Positions 11,067 to 22,990 are shown, counted from the first letter of the stretch. The stretch: 64,000 nucleotides of DNA from Zea mays (GCF_902167145.1 NC_050098.1:137342207-137406206); one strand, 5' to 3'. Notes: generated by a model from the sequence alone, not told the origin. Translations and numbers: made by a program.

Positions 11067-12321
11067 CTATGGCTGACTACTCCCAAAACGACGAATCAAA
11101 ATCTCTTTTTTCATCAACTTGAAGTATTGTTTTGATTCGTCATCCATTGTGCTTGTGTCAGTTTGCATTATCTCTTTGACTTGACGATCTTGCTCTGCTT
11201 CAACCTTAATCTTTTCCAACTCATAGAACTTCTCATCAAGGGCCTTTCGGTCTTTGTCATTTTCTTCCTGGGATTCTCTCATCTTTTTTAATTCTTCAAA
11301 GAAAGGATCACCATCAACATCACAGGCACCATGCTTTCTAGCCCGTGCTTTTTCCTTCTCAGCTTTTCTCCCTGGTGGTCTATCAATGTTGATAGGAGCA
11401 TCACTACTAGCATTATTTGTTTCTTGTGGGTCTTTTAGCTTTGATTCTCTGAATGCCCACTTTGGCTCATGCCTAAGAATCATCCACACATGGAAGACAG
11501 AGAATGCCCTCCCATGTTGTCTTTCCCGAAATTCTGCCTTTGCTTCAGCAAGCTAGAAAAGAACACATGATTAACACATATGACCAGCTGTACATGGTAT
11601 AGTAAGAAGAATAAAAAATGGTACCATATGTATGATTCACCTTGTCATCACTCGTCTTGCCACTTTGATCTTTCCTTTCTATGGCATCATAGTAACCTTG
11701 AAAAATATTCACTTCCTTCTGAATAGCAAGCCATCGATGTTTCAATGATGACCAATTACGATCGGACTCGAATTTCCTGTTCTTGTTAAAATATTTCCAT
11801 ACTATCTCCCAAAATGTGCCTTCTTTTTTATATCTACCGGTAATGGGATCTTTGCTTACATTAAGATAAGCAGAAACCAACATTAGGTCCTCTTCTACAC
11901 TGAAATTCTTGGATCGACCCCTCTTAATCGGCTGTGAGTTTATTTCATTCAGCCCTGGCAATTCTTTCACTTCATTATCAAGGTCCTCAACAACATCAGA
12001 TCTGAAAACATTTGCATCCTCCTGGTTGAGTAGAGAAGTGTAATAATCCCCCTAGGAGGTGGTAGTGCTACAAAAATGAGTTTGCATAGTAATCTAAGTC
12101 TCATTGATATCATCAGTCAAGTACACTAAGTTCAGCTTAAAAATGGTTCAATATATGCATGAAGTAACCAACAAGACATGAACCAACTTGATTGTCTGCT
12201 GAACCTAGATTGCGTACCTATAATCAGACATCCAGGAGGGATTCCCACCGCCGACTGTCGACTCATGTTGAGATAGATGTTGTGTGCAGGCTGGTGGGGT
12301 TGCAGCAGTACTAAAATCCAT
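11067..12321 (-). pseudogene. Harbinger Myb/SANT-like gene, three exons, one stop
   Basis: The partner gene of PIF/Harbinger elements encodes a Myb/SANT-like DNA-binding protein that helps the transposase reach DNA. Proposed exons on the minus strand: 12321-12218 (ATG at 12321, donor AG/GTACGC), 12067-11641 (acceptor TTTTTGTAG, donor AAG/GTGAAT) and 11552-11067 (acceptor TTTTCTAG, stop TAG). Exon 2 holds the trihelix-type core: SVEEDLMLVSAYLNVSKD, then FWEIVWKYFN, then SLKHRWLAIQKEV. Exon 3 is basic and then coiled-coil-like. Splicing keeps one frame, but an in-frame TAG occurs six codons into exon 2 (about 12050-12052), just before a Gly-Asp-Tyr-Tyr segment. The gene is probably inactivated by this single nonsense change, unless a different acceptor is used. 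Confidence 0.8.
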
Positions 12322-13315
12322 TGGGCTTCTTCTAGATTCTTGGCGAAGTGCAGGTCAGACTCCTCCAATGGCACTTATGGCAGCATGCAACGAAGACCTG
12401 CGACCTCTCGTTGATGGCTGCCTAGGATCCATGAGGTGCCTTGATGTCGCCAACAAATAAGATCATTATTAATTTAAGGATTAAGAACATCAAACCATAA
12501 AATCCATGTTTCTTTGTTATAACAAGCAATAGAGAGCTCATGGATTTCACATATATGGGATAGAAAGGGGCAGGTTATGGATTGGGAAATGAGACTTGCA
12601 AACTAATTCATTGTCAAAAAATTGGTCGAGCTGGGAATTTATGTGGATGAGCTTGCTTATAAATTAAAAAAATAAACAAAGCACTCTGCCATTTTCCCCT
12701 TTCACTCCAAAGATACCTTTTCTAATCCTACATGACCATGTCCCTATCCATCCATCAAAGCAAGTATGTGGCTGTTGTTCTGTTCTCCATGGAGCACATG
12801 AGAATGGGATTTAGAAGATATTCCGAGAAGCACTCACCACAAGTTGCCTTGATTGCCGGTGGGGGTGGAGGTTGAATCTCCTAGACAACAGCAGGGACCA
12901 AGTCCTAGGCACTGCACAACAGCGGGGAACAGGTTACTCGACAACGACGGGGAGGCGGAGGTTGAAGCCTGGCACTGGACGACGGTGGGGAAGAGGCTCC
13001 AACTAGGCACTAGACGATAGTGAAGGAAGAGATTGCCAGAGCGTGGGGGCGGCGAGGTTGAAGTGGAGATCGGCGGCAGGGAGTTGTACCTTGATTACCG
13101 ACGGCGGCAGGAGAGCAGCGCAGACGGAAGTTTCCTCAGAATAATTTGTTGGCATGAGACAGAATAGGGCCTTCTGGCTAGGTGCTATATTTAAGAGTCA
13201 AGCCCACATGTCCTATATCAATTTAATGAAATTTTGTAAATTAAGATCACTGTTGGAAGTCATTTTATTTTGTTAGGTCCTATATTTTAAAATAGGACCT
13301 CGTTTAGGGTCCTTA
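12322..13315. other. Harbinger right non-coding region
   Basis: No gene recognised. It includes the 5' flank of the Myb-like gene, a GC-rich stretch around 12840-13130 and A/T-rich sequence next to the right TIR. Confidence 0.5.
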
Positions 13316-13327
13316 TTGGAGATGCTC
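13316..13327 (-). repeat. Harbinger right terminal inverted repeat
   Basis: TTGGAGATGCTC, exact inverse of 3959-3970, followed by the TTA duplication at 13328-13330. Confidence 0.9.
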
Positions 13328-13330
13328 TTA

Positions 13331-13649
13331 TTCCATGTTTTTGACCTATTATCAAAGGTTTTCCCATCCACAAGAGGAGATGCAGAAACTTCTTGCTTCC
13401 TTAAATAATCTTGACAAGTTGTATTGAGATGCCTCTAGTTCTCTTACCACTTTGGAGAGGAGTCACCGTTTCTTGGAGGAGCTAGACCGCAAGAGAAACG
13501 AGCTAAAAGAATCCCAGGATGAGGTGTCAACGCTTAGAGAGTCTCTATCTTCTAAAGATTCTACTATCAAAGATCTTCGTGCCTCGAAGAAGCTTGTGTC
13601 ACATGAGTTAGAGGATACTCATCGAGATATCAAGGTCTTAGAGGACGAC
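13331..13649 (+). pseudogene. Degraded coiled-coil gene, 3' part
   Basis: Continuation of 2820-3955 after the Harbinger insertion. The frame at 13452-13652 encodes a charged, heptad-like helix (MERSHRFLEELDRKRNEL onward) rich in Glu, Lys, Asp, Ser and Leu. It is cut at 13649/13650 by a copia LTR. A coiled coil is evident, but the protein family is not certain. Confidence 0.5.
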
Positions 13650-13664
13650 TGAAAGTCGCTTAAA

Positions 13665-13682
13665 GGGGGGGGGGGGGGGGGG
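13665..13682 (+). repeat. Poly-G tract of 18
   Basis: Eighteen consecutive G residues just inside the LTR end. The homologous tracts in the other copia LTRs have 7 (5613 copy), 9 (9297 copy) and 11 (56279 copy). Confidence 0.9.
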
Positions 13683-14895
13683 TGAATAGGCTAAACCTGA
13701 AAATTATAACTTTAAACCCGGGCTTTATCCCTCGATTAGCGGTTAGAACAAGAAGAACAATTATCAGAGTATAAAACTAAGTCCTTTGCTTGCAAAAGTA
13801 TTGCTTTTAAAGAATGCGGAATTAATACAAAGCAACACAACTAAAAAGTTTATGGATAATAATGCAAGAGGGCTTGGATAAGAAGAGGAATGACACAAGT
13901 TCTTTCTTGGAAGGCGTTGCTTCTATATATGAGAATTTGACTTGAAGCAACACAAAGTAATATCAACAAAGTATAATGCAAGAGAACTTAGAGAGGGAGA
14001 AAGCAAACAAATCACAAGCAATAAACACAAGTGACACGGGTGATTTGTTTTACCGAGGTTCGGTTCACTAAGAACCTAATCCCCGTTGAGGAGTCCACTA
14101 AGGACGGGTCTTTTTCAACCATTTCCCTCTCTCCAATGGTCACCAAGACCGACGAGTGTTTCTTCTTCTTTGTCAACAAAAGACCGAAGTCTCCGCAAGG
14201 CCAACCACAAAGATATGGGGCTCTTGCTAGCTTTACAATGAATGTGAGTCAAAACTCCACACTCAAATGATCACAAGAGGTAGCACACACTTTCTCTCAA
14301 TTGTTCTCACAAGGCACTATCACTAAACGCACACGAGTAGCTCTTTCTTGCTTGATCTCTCTTTTGTGGCACTTGTGAGGCTTTGATGTGTATGGAAGTG
14401 TTGCTCTAGTAGATAGGAGTGAATATCCAACTCTTGTGTATGATATGGATCAATGAATCCCATGAATGGGCTAGTTGGGGGTGGCTTTTATAGCCCTCAA
14501 CCACCCATATAGCCGTTGTGGCGCATCTGACAGAAACTGCACTGGCGGACGGTCCGTGGCTAGGGCCCAGACGGACCGCGACCCTCCAACGGTCGATTCT
14601 GACATCTTCGATGGATACGCCTGACAGATCAACGACTATTTGCCTCGGTGACACCATGTAGACGGTCTTCCCTTGGTCCCGGACGGTCCGCGCCAGCTCT
14701 AAAATTCCTTTTGCTCAACTTGTCACCTTCGGGCTGAACCAGGTCTTCACAGGCGGACAATCCGTGAATTATAGCCGGACGGTCTGCACTGTAGCCGGAC
14801 GGTCCGCGGTTTGGTTGGACTATCCACGATTTATAGTTCCTGGCCAAAGTCAAAGCGGTGTCGCGGACGGTCCGCCAGAAGGGCTCGGACGGTCC

Positions 14896-17814
14896 TGTCA
14901 CACCCGGATTTAAGGGATAAAGCCGGGTGCGTCTCATATGTGCGCCAAGAAAGAAAAACACATATAATAACATAGTGCATAGAAATAAATGTCATAAATA
15001 TTATAGATGTACTTATTACATAGCAGAAGTCTTACAAAATAAATGATAAATATAAAACGAACTAAATATTATTTCCCTGGCGCCACAAAGCTGACTCGGA
15101 GACGCCACCTAGATCAAGTCGAACTCCTCGTTGTGTGGCTCCTCTTCGACCACCTGCTCTTCACCTGTGGGGGGTTTATATATCGCAAGAGTGAGCTCAC
15201 AGAAGATCATAGCTCAACAAGTCGTGGGAAATAATGTGGATGAACTCACCAAAGGTGGGAGTTCATGTGAAGTGTAAAGCTAATCAATAAATAAAGGTTA
15301 AAGTTGAGCATTGCTTTTATAAGTTGGTCAAAAGTTTATTAGCAGTTACTAAGTGTAAGTGAATACCAAACCATAGTAATATTAAATAAAAATAATAATA
15401 AATAATCCCAATGCGATGCAAATGATGAATTGAATTTAATTCCATAAATTAATCATGTGAGTGTATGAGCTGCTCATGACCGTGAGCACGGCTAGTATAC
15501 CAGTTTTACACTCTGTAGAGGTTGCACATCTTTACCCACAAGCCGTGTTACCCATTTGCCATGGGGTTGATCGGACCCCATACACCTCTACCAAGAAAGC
15601 GATGCAGGGTTCCACTATGAGGCCTTTACAAAGTTTCACTAGCTTCAGAAAACCCGCTACAGTTTCTAGGAAGCTCCAGTGCAAGGATCCCTTGCCTGAC
15701 CGTCATCGCAGCAAAATCAACCCAAGGACCTCCCTACACTGACCACTCCCCTACTGCCCTTGTCCCTATCGGGTAAGGTAGTCCTCCTCTAGCTTTCCTA
15801 GTTAGTCAGCTAAGGGCGTCCCATACCACCCTTGTGGTAGCACTGTTTTCCCATGTGGTTCTCCATGTTCCAATTAACATAATGATCTTATCATGAATAG
15901 TAAATAATAAACTGACAATAAAAGTGTGAACATGAGTAATGTATATCTCCATACCCAAAACCACATAAAGCAATATCATGTACTACCCAAAAATTCAGTG
16001 GTAAAACAAGGTATAAAGATAGCCAAACTAGGGTAACCTATTGGGTCCCATCAAAATTAACCTATGCAGATCATTATGATTAATAAGAACATGACTGGGT
16101 AAAAAGAAGTGATCAAGGGCACAAATTGCCTTCAACGAGCTCTTGATCAACAGTCTCCACCTGCTGAACCTCTGGATCCTCTGTGGCTTGCTTGTCTACT
16201 CACATCAATACAAACATACATAGTATAACAAAAATTAACAGAATGGATTTTCTGAGAAACGTGCACAATATATTGGTTTTCTAAAAACTGAAGGGCTTTT
16301 CTGAGAAACGTGCACAACGAAGAGGTACCGTGATCCCTCAGTCGTCCGATCTTAAATGAGGCGCCCTGATTAGATCCGCCCTCGCTTGAACCAATACCTG
16401 ACGACACCCGCCCGATCAAAGATGGACGAACCAGATTTAATGCTGGCTTAAGTCATCCGTATCCCTCAGATCCCCAATCGACGCTCAAATTTACGCAAGA
16501 CGAAACAGTATCCAAACTTCTAATCCTAGTCGTTCCTGCCCAATCCCATGATGTACGCGGATTCGCCTGACCCTGGCCCTCGCCGGTGACGAGAGCGCCT
16601 CGCACGGCAGCGCGCCATGACCAGAATTCCCATGTTAGCCTACAGTGCACGATTACCCGCCGCGCTAGATGCTAACCGAAGCTGAGACCACGATGAATTA
16701 TGGAAGGAAGTACTCACTCGTGATTGAGTTGATGACAGGGCAGACCACGGAGCGAAGCGGCTCTGCCGTGGTACGCACGACTGGCGAGGATTTGCCGGTG
16801 ACCTGAGTCCCTTCGAGACGATGGATCCTGATGTTCACCCTTCACACACCTAACTCCTTCTCCCCTCTTATGCAAACTTCAGGTTAATCGGCGACGGAAG
16901 CGAATGCCCCAATCGCCGTCGCGTCTCTCACTTCTCTCTCTCCTGAGTCGCAAGCTGGGTGGGTAAAGGGGTAACCAGCGGCCCAGGCGCGGTTTATAAC
17001 CCCAGGGTCGCAGCTCAGTCTGGTCATGGCGAATCAGCAGGATCAATCCCGAGCTATCCGCGGGGCCATCAGCGAGTGGTTGCAACCGACGCCCAAGCTA
17101 GAGGTCGAAGGAATAGCTGACAGGGGGTCCCACTAGGCGGTGTAACGTGGTCGCGAGTGCATGCGCTACGGCGACGGACAGCGCGGCTCCACCTGACAGT
17201 GAGTCATGCGCGGGGAGCTCACTCGGCCAACTGACGACCCGACCCCGCGTTGCAGTATCAGCGCGCGCGCGGCGTGAGACAGACCAGTGGGTCCAGTAGG
17301 TCAGTACGAACCCGCAGTTGGGCTGTGCCATGGTGGAGTTGTTATTGGGCTAAAGGCGGATTCAGCCCAAACAACGCTTAATCCTTTTCTATTTCTTTCT
17401 TTTGTTTTATTTTTTTCTTTCCTTTCTATTTTGGATCTCAAATTTAAATTCAAATTTCTGTTGTGAATTTTGTACCTAAATTTAAATGTTCAATTCAAAA
17501 ATACCATAATGGATTAATATCTTTATTTATATACCTTGCTTTACTTTGCATGTGGTTTTCCTTTTCTTCCTTTCTCTATTTCCAAACCCTAATTTCAATT
17601 TGGTGATCAACCACATATCAAGTTATCATTATATTTATACTAATATTATTTGTTATCATTATTTAAATGCACAAGCAAACAAAACTCCAGCATGATGCAC
17701 CTTTTATTGAGGTACAATTTATTTTAAACCTGTCTCCCAATAATTCTTTATGAATGAGAAGGCATTACACAAAATTTTATTTCCCTCTATTATATTCCAA
17801 AGTTGGGTATTATA
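14896..17814 (-). mobile_element. Solo gypsy-type LTR (2919 bp)
   Basis: Starts TGTCACACCCGG and ends GGGTATTATA (consensus GGGTGTTACA). It is flanked by ggtcc (14891-14895) and ggttc (17815-17819), a five-base duplication with one mismatch. No internal region is attached, so it is a solo LTR left by LTR-LTR recombination. It is related to the 3.6-kb LTRs at 19796 and 39467. Conserved blocks near 15455-15880 and 15990-16110 are easy to align, the rest is more diverged. Confidence 0.85.
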
Positions 17815-18301
17815 GGTTCGCACTCGACGATTTCAGAACTTGAGTTTCTGACTTCCCGTTGATCTTTGAGCAATCTTCTCCAAGTTGCTTTGGCTAAACT
17901 TGAGAGAGATCCTATGACTTAGACAAACATCTCAAGTGGATTTCCAACTAGTCTAAGTCATGGATCATGAACATTTTAATTCTTTAACTCATATTTTTCT
18001 TTTGCTCAAACTAGCTCCAAGATAATGATATTTGGATTTCGAGCTTTCCAACCTTTCTAGAAGTGTTGAATAGGTTCCTCGGGGTATTTAGAACTTATCC
18101 AAAGAGTAGAACTATTGGTAGTTCATCTATTCCATGTTTTACCCCTATTTGGTTGGATATGAGCTGATTGCGACTTAGAGACTAAACTGCTGAAGTTATG
18201 AACCTGTGAATCAAAGACTAGACAAACTAGTTAGTCCGAATGGTTGCGATGGTCATCAAGCACCAAAATATAAGAAATGGTTTCAGGCCATTTCCCTTTC
18301 A

Positions 18302-19479
18302 ATCTCCCCCTTTTTGATGATTGATGCCAACACAAACCAAAGCAAATATGAAGTATGAAATCGTAACTAGTTTGCAATTGGTCAAGCGTTCATAAGCTAT
18401 TGAAATGAAAGAAGTTATAAGTGCATATGAGTGATATTGATATGATTGTAATTTTGGACCACTTTTGCACCACATGTGATGGTTTTTGCAAACTTTTGAT
18501 AAAATCTTTTTCAAGGTTATTTGCGTATGGCCTAAGGTACAAGAATGAAATTTTAAGAGCATTTCTAAGGTTTAAAGATTCTCCCCCTTTTCAAATGCTT
18601 TTCCTTTGGCCATTTAAAAACCCCCCCTGAAGAAGTTCTCGCCTTTGGTATAAAATAGTTTAAAATGTTTTCCGAAAATAGGGTGTGGTGCGATCCTTTT
18701 GCTTTGGCCTAATACTTTCTCCCTCTTTGGCATTAAGCACCAAAAATGAAGAAATTTTGAGGCCTTTTCAATAGATATGGAATTGAAGTACATGAGTTTG
18801 AGCAAGGGTGTTTATACCGAACGAATACGAAGTGGAAGTACTCCCTTTGCTCGAAACTCTATTTCCCTTTCAATTAGAGACAAAGCACAACATATACTTG
18901 AAGAATGGTTAGTCTCAAAGATTTAATGTATAGAGAATTGCCCCCCTAAACTTGTGCATACAAGTGATGAATGCTTGTAGATCAGTGCACTTTAGGACAT
19001 GAGAGGTCCGAGGATGCAAGTTCTACACATTGAACCTTGGTATAAGAAAAAGTATGAATTAAGAGCAAGTGCTAATTGAAAGAGATATATAAGATCAAAA
19101 AATATGTCAATTAAGCTTTATTATAGAAATTGTGAAGTGCAACATGTCATAATATAAACGTGATGCTCATGGTAGACTAGGCACTTAAGAAAGCATGTTA
19201 TAAACATTTGATGCATTTACCCTTAAGGATTCAAAGAAGCTTAAGGATCCTCCACCTCTGGAACAAAGGTAGCTTACCCTCGTTACAAGGTTAAGCTTTA
19301 AGCTCTTTGACAAGAATATCACTTCACCCAGTTTTAACAAAAATGCATTAAAGTAGGAATGAAATTTTGAGAGGTTAAACTAGGTATGAAGCAGGGTTAT
19401 GCATAGACATGTTTTTTCTTTGACTTTTATATTTGGTATTTACTTTTGTGATTCAAATGATCATGTCTATTGTAATGTT
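18302..19479 (-). other. Internal 3' region of truncated copia element
   Basis: Starts with the tract TCTCCCCCTTTTTGATGATT (purine-rich on the element strand) and contains Sirevirus-like non-coding sequence with extra purine tracts near 18581 and 18950. No pol coding is recognisable, so the rest of the element is lost or displaced. Confidence 0.6.
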
Positions 19480-19645
19480 AGTGGGTATGGGTACCTGATG
19501 GGTACCACTACACATGGTGGGTATGGGTATGACATAATTTTGTACCAATGATGGGTAGTGGGTATGGATATGGGACATTTTTTCTCTAGGGGTTATGGGT
19601 ATGTCTTTCTATGCCCATTGCGTACCTTACCCGCTGCTATCCCTA
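19480..19645. mobile_element. hAT-like terminal fragment
   Basis: Repeats of gggtatgggta and an end reading GCTATCCCTAG resemble the 'TAGGGATGGCAA...GGGTACC' termini of grass hAT elements. Only one end is visible, and no 8-bp duplication was found. Confidence 0.35.
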
Positions 19646-19795
19646 GTTGCCCCTTCCATAGAAATCTTGCTGAAAACTATAGATCTCAGGGGCACCGAAC
19701 CAGTCCGGTATGCCACCGGACCGGGTCCATTAGCCCCCCAATGTGGGATCTGCTTGCAAGCCTTTCATAGCTGACAGGCACCAGACCGGTCTAGT
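19646..19795. other. ACCGG-rich flank split by the large element
   Basis: Contains CCACCGGACCGGGTCC-type sequence and continues after the insertion at 43082-43574, joined at the CTAGT duplication. It resembles a copia LTR U3, but no ends are visible. Confidence 0.4.
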
Positions 19796-20248
19796 TGTCA
19801 CACCCGGGTTTTAGGGGCACCAAGACCTAGGCGCGAATATAATCACCAGGTGTGCTGGGACCAAGTCTCACACATATGATGAATCATGGCACAGGATCGA
19901 ATGTCACATCTTTACTATATAACAGGAGTTCTATACAAAATAAAAAAGTAATTACATTATAAGGAGACAACGGTCCAGCAACCCAAAGTTGACTGGGAGA
20001 CGACGACCTAGACCTCTCACGAACTCATCACAACATCCTCCATGCGCCTCATCCTGTGGTACCTGTTCTTGACCTGTGGGGGGTGTGAGACAGCAAGAGT
20101 GGGCTCACATACGTTCATTGCTCAACAAGTTGTGGGGAATAATGTGCATGAACTCGCCAAAGGTGGGAGCTCGCGTGAAGTGTAAGGCTTATCAAAGAGG
20201 ATGGTTAGAGCTGAGCATTGCTTTTAAAGTTGGTCAAAATTTTATTAG

Positions 20249-22045
20249 TGTCGGCGTTTCGAGACCGGGGGGTCCCCGAGCCGACGAGTGAGTGTGCCGC
20301 GTGCCCCAGCCCAGATGGGTCGAGCGCGTGGGCGAGCGTGAAGGGGGGAGAGGCGAGGTGTCCGGAGACGGGCGTGAGAGAGGTGGAGATCCCGCGGCCT
20401 TCGTATTCGTCCCGTGCCCAGGTCGGGTGCGCTTGCAGTAGGGGGGTTACAAGCGTCCACGCGGGTGAGGGAAGCGAGCGGCCCTAAGAGAGCGCCTGTC
20501 CCGTCCTCGTCCCCGCGCGGCCCACCTTCTCTAAGAAGGCCCTGGTCCTTCCTTTTATAGGCGTAAGGAGAGGATCCAGGTGTACAATGGGGGTGTAGCA
20601 GAGTGCTACGTGTCTAGCGGAGGGAGAGCTAGCGCCCTAAGTACATGCCAATGTGGCAGCCGGAGAGATCTTGGCACCCTGCTGGCGTGATGTCGTGGCT
20701 GTCGGAGGAGCAACGGAGCCTGGCGGAGGGACAGCTGTCGGAGCGGTCGAATCCTTGCTGACGTCCCCCTGCTTCCGTAAGAGAGCTGAGAGCCGCCGTC
20801 GTCACAGAGCTTGTGGGGCGCCATCATTGCCCATCTGGCGGAGCTAGCCAGAGGGGACACCGGTCTTGTTCTCCGTGACCCGAGTCGGCTCGGGGTAGGA
20901 TGATGATGGCGCTTCCTGTTGACGTGGCGGGCCTGTGCCCTAGGTCGGGCGACGTGGGGGCTCCTCCGAAGCCGAGGTCGAATCTGTCTTCCGTGGCCGA
21001 GGTCGAGCCCGAGCCCCTGGGTCGGGCGAGGCGGAGGTCGTTCGACAGAGGCCAGGGCGGAGTCCGAGCCCTGGGGTCGGGCGAAGCGGAGTTCGTCGTC
21101 TTCCGGGTCTCAGCCCGAGTCCGAGCCCTGGGGTCGAGCGGAGCGGAGTTCGTCGTCTTCCGGGTCTTAGCCCGAGTCCGAGCCCTGGGGTCGGGCGGAG
21201 CGGAGTTCGCCGTCTTCCGGGTCTTAGCCCGAGTCCGAGCCCTGGGGTCGGGCGGAACGGAGTTCGCCGTCTTCCGGGTCTTAGCCCGAGTCCGAGCCCT
21301 GGGGTCGGGCGGAGCGGAGTTCGCCGTCTTCCGGGTCTTAGCCCGAGTCCGAGCCCTGGGGTCGGGCGGAGCGGAGTTCACCGTCTTCCGGGTCTTAGCC
21401 CGAGTCCGAGCCCTGGGGTCGGGCGGAACGGAGTTCGCCGTCTTCCAGGTCTTAGCCCGAGTCCGAGCCCTGGGGTCGGGCGGAGCGGAGTTCGCCGTCT
21501 TCCGGGTCTTAGCCCGAGTCCGAGCCCTGGGGTCGGGCGGAGCGGAGCTTCCTATGGCGCCTTTGGCAAGGCCTGATTGCCTGTCAGACTCACTCTGTCG
21601 AGTGGCACTGCAGTCGGAGTGGCGCAGGCGGCGCTGTCTTTCTGTCAGACCGGTCAGTGGTGCGGCGGAGTGACGGCGGTCACTTCGGCTCTGCCGGGGG
21701 GCGCGCGTCAGGATAAAGGTGTCAGGCCACCTTTGCGTTAAATGCTCCTGCAACTCGGTCAGTCGGTGCGGCGATTTAGTCAGGGTTGCTTCTTAGCGAA
21801 GCCAAGGCCTCGGGCGAGCCGGAGATGCGTCCGCCGTTAAAAGGGGGGCCTCGGGCGAGACGGAAGTCCCTCGAGGTCGGCTGCCCTTGGCCGAGGCTAG
21901 GCTTGGGCGAAGCGTGATCGAGTCACTCGTATGGACTGATCCCTGACTTAATCGCACCCATCAGGCCTCTGCAGCTTTATGCTGATGGGGGTTACCAGCT
22001 GAGAATTAGGCGTCTTGAGGGTACCCCTAATTATGGTCCCCGACA
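20249..22045 (-). repeat. 3' LTR of Huck-like element (1797 bp)
   Basis: TGTCGGCG at the left, CCCCGACA at the right. It contains a 57-bp tandem array (21061-21548) and a TATA box on the reverse strand at about 20552-20560. Confidence 0.95.
21061..21548. repeat. 57-bp tandem array in 3' LTR
   Basis: The unit beginning AGTCCGAGCCCTGGGGTCG starts at 21061, 21118, 21175, 21232, 21289, 21346, 21403, 21460 and 21517, always 57 bp apart (about 8.5 copies). Because 57 is divisible by three, long open frames run through it on both strands (20900-21673 plus, 20824-21753 minus). They reflect the repeat and are not gene evidence. Confidence 0.95.
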
Positions 22046-22062
22046 GTAGCCCCCGAGCCTCG
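22046..22062 (-). other. Polypurine tract of Huck-like element
   Basis: Element-strand sequence GGCTCGGGGGCTAC next to the 3' LTR. It is the expected plus-strand primer site and is typical of Tat-lineage grass elements. Confidence 0.75.
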
Positions 22063-22790
22063 AAGGGAGTGTTAGCACTCGCTTGGAGGCTTTCGTCGCA
22101 CTTTTTTGCAAGGGGACCAACCTTTCTCGGTTGCATTTTGTTCCGGTGGGTGCGCGCGAGCGCACCCGCCGGGTGTAGCCCCCGAGGCCTCAGAGGAGTG
22201 GTTTCACTCCTTCGAGGTCTTAATGCCTTGCGTAATGCTTCGGCTGGTCTGGTTGTTCCCTCATGCGAACTGGCCGTAGCCCGGGTGCACGGTCGGGGCC
22301 CAAGCTCTCGGGCTGGTATGTTGACGCTGTCAACGGTTTGGCCGGAGCCGGATTTGCGAGAGCAGCCCCCGAGCCTCCGCACAGGGCGAGAGGGCGGTCA
22401 GGGACAGACTCGGCTTTTTACATACGCCCCTACGTCGCCTTTCCGCAAGGAGGAGGGGGGGGGGAGAGCGCCATGTTACCCTCGATGGGCACCGAACATG
22501 GTGTCTCCAGTGAGCTGCAAGCGGGTAATCCGAGTGGACGTCCGTGCCCCGTTCGTTGGGGGTCGGCTAGGGGCCCAGAGGCACGCCCAAAAGTACCTGC
22601 GGGTGATCTGCCGGACCCGGTCCCCTGGCGACGGGGTCCGAGGGCTCGATGCCTCCCTCCGATGGGATTCCGTTACAAGATCATTCCCGCTGGTCTCGGA
22701 AATGTCCTAGGGTACCTCGGGAGCGCAGCCCGAGCCTCGGTTATGTATCGAACGTACCCCTGGTCATCCCTCACTCGGCGTCTGAGGCGA

Positions 22791-22990
22791 CTGTGAACCC
22801 TTCGGGGGCCAGCCTTCGAACCCCTGATCAGTAATGGGCGCGGAGCCCGAGTAGCCTGAGGCGGCCATGGAGCCCTTCGGGGGGCTGGCCTTCGAACCCC
22901 TGACCAGTAGTGGGTGTCGGGCCCACGCGATCTGAGGCGACTGTTGAACCCTTCGGAGGGCCAGCCTTCGAACCTTTGATCAGTAGGGGG
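22791..22990. repeat. Three diverged copies of a 65-70 bp repeat
   Basis: Copies share CCAGCCTTCGAACCCCTGAT (variants GGCCTTCGAACCCC and CCAGCCTTCGAACCTTTGAT) followed by CAGTA and a G-rich stretch. It is a tandem array in the non-coding zone of the Huck-like element. Confidence 0.75.

Larger units (their letters stand above)
3959..13327. mobile_element. PIF/Harbinger DNA transposon with nested copia element
   Basis: Both ends carry the 12-bp inverted repeat GAGCATCTCCAA, and the element is flanked by TTA at 3956-3958 and 13328-13330, the three-base duplication typical of PIF/Harbinger. It contains the two genes expected of an autonomous member: a DDE transposase on the plus strand (4576-5612 plus 10491-10746) and a Myb/SANT-like gene on the minus strand (11067-12321), arranged tail to tail. 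Subtracting the nested copia (5613-10485 plus one GCAAC copy) leaves about 4.5 kb. It sits inside the coding remnant 2820-3955/13331-13649, whose halves meet at the TTA. Confidence 0.9.
13650..18301 (-). repeat. Copia LTR interrupted by a solo LTR
   Basis: Begins TGAAAGTCGC at 13650 and ends CCATTTCCCTTTCA at 18301, followed by the polypurine tract. It is therefore the 3' LTR of a minus-strand Sirevirus-type element. Without the nested LTR and one duplication copy it is about 1.73 kb. It has an 18-G tract at 13665-13682, a TATA-like CTATAAAA (reverse strand, about 14486-14493), and GGACGGTCC-type palindromes instead of the CCGGACAGTCCGG type. The candidate target duplication is acgac at 13645-13649. 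No matching 5' LTR is visible to the right. Confidence 0.8.

Noticed and set aside
20824..21753. Long repetitive ORFs on both strands (also 32982-33831)
   Set aside because: They are produced by a 57-bp tandem repeat whose length is divisible by three, inside an LTR, and recur in both LTRs.
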